From: Vibrio fluminensis
Lineage (GTDB): Bacteria; Pseudomonadota; Gammaproteobacteria; Enterobacterales; Vibrionaceae
Assembly: GCF_015278125.1 (NCBI RefSeq)
Contig: NZ_JADILO010000035.1
Coordinates: 33,986 to 97,985, forward strand
Reading direction: 5' to 3'
DNA: 64,000 nt
Both the position numbers and the translations under genes were made by a program. Below the pieces are notes generated by a model. It saw only the letters and a list, made by a program, of their open reading frames with translations, searched no databases and had not been told where the DNA came from. Of the stretch, positions 60,827 to 64,000 are shown in pieces; position 1 is the stretch's first letter, and every line of letters starts with the position of its first letter.

Positions 60827-61480
60827 ATGAAAATCAATAAACAGAGCTTAGAAGAACAAGCAGCAGACTACCTGAGAGACAAAATCGTTAAAGGCGAGAT
60901 GGATCAGGGTGAGAAAATTGTCGAAAGCACACTAGCAAAAGACTTAGATCTTTCGCGCAGTACGGTGCGGATGGCATTAAACACACTGTCTCATGAAGGT
61001 CTGGTTGTGCAGAAACCTTATGCTGGCTGGCACATCTTCTCTTTAGATGATGAAGATTTGTGGGAGTTGTATAACCTACGCGTGGCATTAGAAAGCCAAG
61101 CGGCAGCGATGGCAGCAGAAAAAGCGACTGAAGAAGATAAGCAAAAGCTACGCACAGTATTTCAAGAGTATTGCGATTTTTGTTCTCGTCCTGATAGTGA
61201 TATTCAAATCATTAGTGAGGCTGATTTCAATTTGCACCGCTGTATTATTGAAATTAGTGGCAGTAAGCGCATGGAAAAAGCGTTTAGCCAGATAGCCAAT
61301 CAACTGCAAGGCTACTTGTGCATGACTCATGAAGACTATGATTTGGCTCAGAGTGCGCTAAGTCATGCGCCAATGATTGAGGCGATTTGTGCTGGTGACG
61401 CAGATAAAGCATGGACTGAAGCGAAAGCGAACATCACACCTGTCACGCAGCAGTGTCAGTCATTAAAAGACAGCCAATAA
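60827..61480 (+). CDS. GntR-family (FadR/FCD) regulator, paralogue of the one at 43692
   Basis: 217 residues. The first 110 residues are nearly the same as in the GntR protein at 43692-44348 (both have SRSTVRMALNTL.HEGLVVQKPY and DEDLWELY.LRVA.ESQAA), with an FCD domain after it. Start: ATG at 60827 gives MKINKQSLEEQ, aligned with the paralogue's MKINKQSLEDQ. It follows asd in the same direction but behind a terminator. The target may be asd, the nearby NhaC gene, or genes of the 44-48 kb cluster. Confidence 0.88.
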   Translation: MKINKQSLEEQAADYLRDKIVKGEMDQGEKIVESTLAKDLDLSRSTVRMALNTLSHEGLVVQKPYAGWHIFSLDDEDLWELYNLRVALESQAAAMAAEKATEEDKQKLRTVFQEYCDFCSRPDSDIQIISEADFNLHRCIIEISGSKRMEKAFSQIANQLQGYLCMTHEDYDLAQSALSHAPMIEAICAGDADKAWTEAKANITPVTQQCQSLKDSQ

Positions 61481-61506
61481 GTCACGCTTAATTAGATTTG
61501 TTACAG

Positions 61507-61531
61507 ATACCCACTTCTCGTGGGTATTTTT
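61507..61531 (+). terminator. Terminator of the second GntR gene
   Basis: ATACCCAC / GTGGGTAT stem, TTCTC loop, TTTTT tail, 26 bp after the stop. Confidence 0.9.
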
Positions 61532-61576
61532 GTATCTGCCAAGCGGAAAATTGAAAGAATGACTGTAACCCTGATC

Positions 61577-61603
61577 AAAAAGAGCGCCATGCGGCGCTCT
61601 TTT
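61577..61603 (-). terminator. Terminator of the potassium-channel gene
   Basis: AAAAGAGCGCC / GGCGCTCTTTT perfect stem with a very short loop; T-run on both strands. Confidence 0.9.
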
Positions 61604-61608
61604 CAGTA

Positions 61609-62448
61609 TTAATCCACCGGAACCACTCGTTCGTCTGGTTCGGCTAAATCACTACCACAGTGTTTGCAGTACATCGCATCCGATTCATGCCCAGCTTTGG
61701 AGCAGTTAGGGCATTTGACTAATGTGCGGTGCGACTTCATCTCATTATTCAGCTCGGCGGTAATGATGCCAGTGGGTACCGCAAGAATTGAGTAACCCAG
61801 CAGCATAGTCAAAGATGCAATACCTTTACCCAGTGCTGTTTGTGGCACCAAATCCCCATATCCAACCGTAGTAATGGTGACGATGGCCCAGTAAATACTT
61901 TGGGGAATACTGGTAAAACCATTCGCAGGTCCTTCGATTACATAAATCAATGACCCTAATATCGTGACGAGAATTGCGACGGTATTGAAGAAGATAAAAA
62001 TCTTACGTTTTGCCATCAATAGAGAGCGTAGCAAGATATTCGAATCTTGAAGGTAACGCACCAATTTGAGTACGCGGAAAATACGCATCACACGCAGCAA
62101 GCGCACCACACCCATAAAGGCAACCGATGGGAAGAATATCGCGATGTAGGTTGGCAAGATCGCCAGTAAATCAATAACGCCGTAGAAGCTGGTGGCGTAA
62201 GAGCGAGGCTTTGGTGAGCAATAAAGTCTTAATAGGTATTCAATCGTAAATAGCGCAGTAAAGAAATACTCGCAGTAACGCAGCTGAGTGCTCCATTCAA
62301 CCATCACCGATGGCAGCGACTCTAACACCAGAATTACAAGTGAGGTGAGGATGGCAAAAATCAGCGCGATATCAAAGGCGCGCCCGGCTTTGGTGTGGGT
62401 GCCGAAGATAACAACATATAGCTGATGCTTTAAGGATGTTTTAGGCAT
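61609..62448 (-). CDS. Voltage-gated potassium channel with C-terminal zinc ribbon
   Basis: 279 residues, six membrane helices. S4 carries spaced arginines (VRLLRVMRIFRVLKLVRYL, about 115-133), the pore has the K+ selectivity filter TVGYGD (about 196-201), and S6 follows. The cytoplasmic tail (about 240-275) is a treble-clef zinc ribbon: CPNC and CKHCG. Kv-type bacterial channels often have a coiled-coil tail; the zinc ribbon is a notable variant. Single gene. Confidence 0.93.
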   Translation of the reverse strand: MPKTSLKHQLYVVIFGTHTKAGRAFDIALIFAILTSLVILVLESLPSVMVEWSTQLRYCEYFFTALFTIEYLLRLYCSPKPRSYATSFYGVIDLLAILPTYIAIFFPSVAFMGVVRLLRVMRIFRVLKLVRYLQDSNILLRSLLMAKRKIFIFFNTVAILVTILGSLIYVIEGPANGFTSIPQSIYWAIVTITTVGYGDLVPQTALGKGIASLTMLLGYSILAVPTGIITAELNNEMKSHRTLVKCPNCSKAGHESDAMYCKHCGSDLAEPDERVVPVD

Positions 62449-62502
62449 GATGTATCAAAGTGATTTTATATATCTGACATCATACCAGAAAGGGGAGGCG
62501 AG

Positions 62503-62526
62503 GCTAACCGCCCTAAAGCGGTTAGC
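62503..62526. terminator. Hairpin after the marC gene
   Basis: GCTAACCGC / GCGGTTAGC perfect stem with a CCTAAA loop, between the stop of marC and the K+ channel start. The T-run is weak, so termination is likely but not certain. Confidence 0.6.
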
Positions 62527-62540
62527 TTATAATTAGCCAG

Positions 62541-63182
62541 TTAGCCCATCAGTGCCGGGAATAATCCGCGCAGACCGTTGGCAATAAATTCGATGCCAAG
62601 TGCACCAAGGATAAGACCCATGATACGCGTGATGATGTTGATCCCGGTTTGACCAAGGAAGCGCACGATAAATGGCGCTGAACGGTATAAAAGCCAAGAG
62701 CAGAAACAGAATGCCACGATCGTTAGTGCAATACCGACGGTATCCACCATGTTTGGATAACGCGCACCGTAAACAATGGTCGAACTTATTGCACCAGGGC
62801 CCGCCAGTAGAGGCATTGCCAGTGGCACGACACCGATTTGTTCGCGGCTGATTGATTCGGTTCTTTCTTGGTTGTTTTGCTTATCTTCACCAAGCTTACC
62901 GCTCATCATCGAAAATGCGATGCTTAGGATCAGCAAACCACCCACCACGCGGAATGAATCAAGCGAGATACTGAACATATCGAGCAGTACCTGACCACCA
63001 ATCAAAGAGATGATCAAAATACTCGCAATCGCAATGTGCGCCGTCAGTGCGGTTTTACGCTTTTCTTCTAAGGTCATGTGACCCGTTAAAGAAACGAAGA
63101 TTGGCATGATGCCAAGCGGGTTCACCGCAGCAACCAGTCCTAAAAAGAACTGTAGGAAAATAGCGAGCTCGATAGTCTGCAT
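62541..63182 (-). CDS. MarC/YchE-family membrane protein (NAAT family)
   Basis: 213 residues with six membrane helices, MarC family. N-terminal FFLGLVAAVNPLGIMPIFVSL and VVPLAMPLLAGPGAISSTIVYG (about 118-139) are family blocks. Often annotated as NAAT-type amino-acid transporter, but the function is not well established. In E. coli the paralogue ychE also lies next to adhE, as here. Confidence 0.9.
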   Translation of the reverse strand: MQTIELAIFLQFFLGLVAAVNPLGIMPIFVSLTGHMTLEEKRKTALTAHIAIASILIISLIGGQVLLDMFSISLDSFRVVGGLLILSIAFSMMSGKLGEDKQNNQERTESISREQIGVVPLAMPLLAGPGAISSTIVYGARYPNMVDTVGIALTIVAFCFCSWLLYRSAPFIVRFLGQTGINIITRIMGLILGALGIEFIANGLRGLFPALMG

Positions 63183-63489
63183 AGGGCACTCAAAGATTCA
63201 CAGAGTTGAAAAACAGTAGGGGTAAAATTGCGCGCATAATGTAGTGCAAAACGGCTAAGTAAACGAATGAAAAAAACTAACGTATAAAGGTCGCTACGAG
63301 TGAGAAAATCTTATCCTTGGAGAATGTTGTAACGACAGGGGAGGTTAAATGTTAACCAGAATGCTGTTTTGACACTTGGCGAGCTTCACAAACGTTAACA
63401 TTCGCACACTTTCAACAAAATTTATGTCGAATTATAGAGAGATAATGTGGTTGAGATATACTCCTAGTAGCACAATTTTCAGGAGCTAC

Positions 63490-63594
63490 ATGAAAGTGTG
63501 TGGCGAAAAAATGAAACTTTTTTACAGATTATTGTCGTTTTTTATGTTTCTTGGTTCGATTGCTACTTTTTTGTTCAGTTTTTGTTTTGAGTGA
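63490..63594 (+). CDS. Candidate 34-residue hydrophobic protein upstream of adhE
   Basis: ATG at 63490 is preceded, with a five-base gap, by the strong ribosome site AGGAG. The product begins MKVCGEKMKLFYRLLSFFMF, continues as a single hydrophobic helix and ends FSFCFE. Size, hydrophobicity and position 240 bp before adhE suggest a small membrane protein. The family is not recognised, and a longer frame starts at 63376, so the gene is only a candidate. Confidence 0.45.
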   Translation: MKVCGEKMKLFYRLLSFFMFLGSIATFLFSFCFE

Positions 63595-63670
63595 AATTAT
63601 ATATTTTTCAATTGTTTATGTGAAAATTCCCGAGCAAGGCACCACTTTAGGGTTAATTAAATTGCGAGAA

Positions 63671-63684
63671 CTGATCCAGGTCAA
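63671..63684 (+). promoter_or_regulatory. FNR-like site upstream of adhE
   Basis: CTGAT-CCAG-GTCAA matches the FNR consensus TTGAT-N4-ATCAA at eight of ten positions, about 150 bp before the adhE start. adhE is an anaerobically used fermentation gene, so oxygen control is expected. Confidence 0.5.
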
Positions 63685-63834
63685 TTTTTTTCACAACTTG
63701 AAATAATATACTCAGCCCTGAAAGCAATTTACTAAGCTTGTTGGAAGTCGGACCACGAGATGTGATTTGAAGCAACACAGAGCAACAGACTTAATAAAAA
63801 GTTTTTAATATTTATTAAATTTAGGAGATTCCCT

Positions 63835-64000
63835 ATGCCTGTAACTAACTTAGCTGAACTAGATGCTCTAGTAGAACGCGTAAAAGCGGCTCAAGCTGAA
63901 TTTGCTACTTACTCTCAAGAGCAAGTAGACAAAATCTTCCGCGCAGCATCTTTAGCAGCTAACCAAGCTCGTATCCCGCTAGCACAACAAGCGGTTGCTG
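63835..64000 (+). CDS. adhE: AdhE, bifunctional acetaldehyde-CoA/alcohol dehydrogenase (5' part only)
   Basis: The first 55 codons are inside the window (MPVTNLAELDALVERVKAAQ...), matching the N-terminus of AdhE, which reduces acetyl-CoA through acetaldehyde to ethanol in fermentation and forms spirosomes. TTAGGAG lies eight bases before the ATG. Codon use is strongly biased, as expected for a very highly expressed gene. Identification is from the N-terminus and from the neighbouring marC/ychE gene. Confidence 0.93.
   Translation, partial: MPVTNLAELDALVERVKAAQAEFATYSQEQVDKIFRAASLAANQARIPLAQQAVA

Larger units (their letters stand above)
63183..63834. other. Long marC / adhE intergenic region
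   Basis: About 650 bp, AT-rich, long for this genome. It holds the candidate small membrane ORF at 63490-63594, a half-perfect FNR-type site at 63671-63684, a TTTTTT-rich stretch, and the adhE leader with a long 5' untranslated part. Confidence 0.6.

Overview
The window is chromosomal DNA of a Vibrio (gamma-proteobacteria). This rests on the luxO-luxU pair with a Qrr1-type small RNA between uvrB and luxO, the very long repeat-tailed RsxC, the moa operon downstream of luxOU, and the gene order sodB / grxD / topB ... asd / GntR ... marC / adhE. The species cannot be fixed from the sequence alone. No phage, transposase, integron or CRISPR array was seen. Most of the window looks like vertically inherited core with a few accessory insertions.

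Left part (1-21 kb). The rsx (rnf) electron-transport operon runs leftwards (rsxABCDG; G is cut by the window edge). A Dcu-type C4-dicarboxylate carrier is divergent from it. After a tRNA-Asn comes uvrB, whose promoter region holds a perfect LexA box, two DnaA-box-like sites and a dense GATC cluster. The quorum-sensing block follows: Qrr1 on the minus strand with a sigma-54 promoter, then luxO and luxU. A YvcK-like gene converges on luxU. The moaABCDE operon for molybdenum cofactor follows and appears to be led by a Moco riboswitch. Next are a two-CBS-domain protein, a MATE exporter, a ZntA-type metal ATPase with a MerR-family operator, and udp.

Middle part (21-44 kb). Mostly housekeeping genes: yehS-like, metG divergent from apbC (mrp), udk, an AsmA-family gene, a secreted DUF6929-like protein, a cobalamin adenosyltransferase, a low-molecular-weight tyrosine phosphatase, sodB, grxD and topB. 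Oddities are a short-chain dehydrogenase that has lost its YxxxK motif, a 41-bp Fur-like palindrome between a tiny membrane ORF and a histone-deacetylase-like gene, a tight two-gene unit pairing a trans-sulfuration PLP enzyme with an NhaC-family antiporter, and a sensor diguanylate cyclase.

Right part (44-64 kb). The most interesting accessory locus is at 43.7-48.5 kb: a GntR/FCD regulator divergent from a SAF-domain protein, a UxaA/SuyB-family lyase, an EamA transporter and a mandelate-racemase-type enolase-superfamily enzyme. It has a FadR-type operator at the promoter and strong hairpins between the genes. It looks like a sugar-acid or sulfonate-type hydroxyacid catabolic system with an unknown substrate. 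A close paralogue of its regulator lies at 60.8 kb beside asd and a second NhaC-family carrier. In between are two identical tRNA-Ser genes in a repeat-scarred region, tRNA-Pro, yejM-yejL divergent from yejK, a membrane-anchored HPt protein with no kinase domain, and a lipoprotein that also has a C-terminal membrane helix. The window ends with a voltage-gated K+ channel, marC and the start of adhE.
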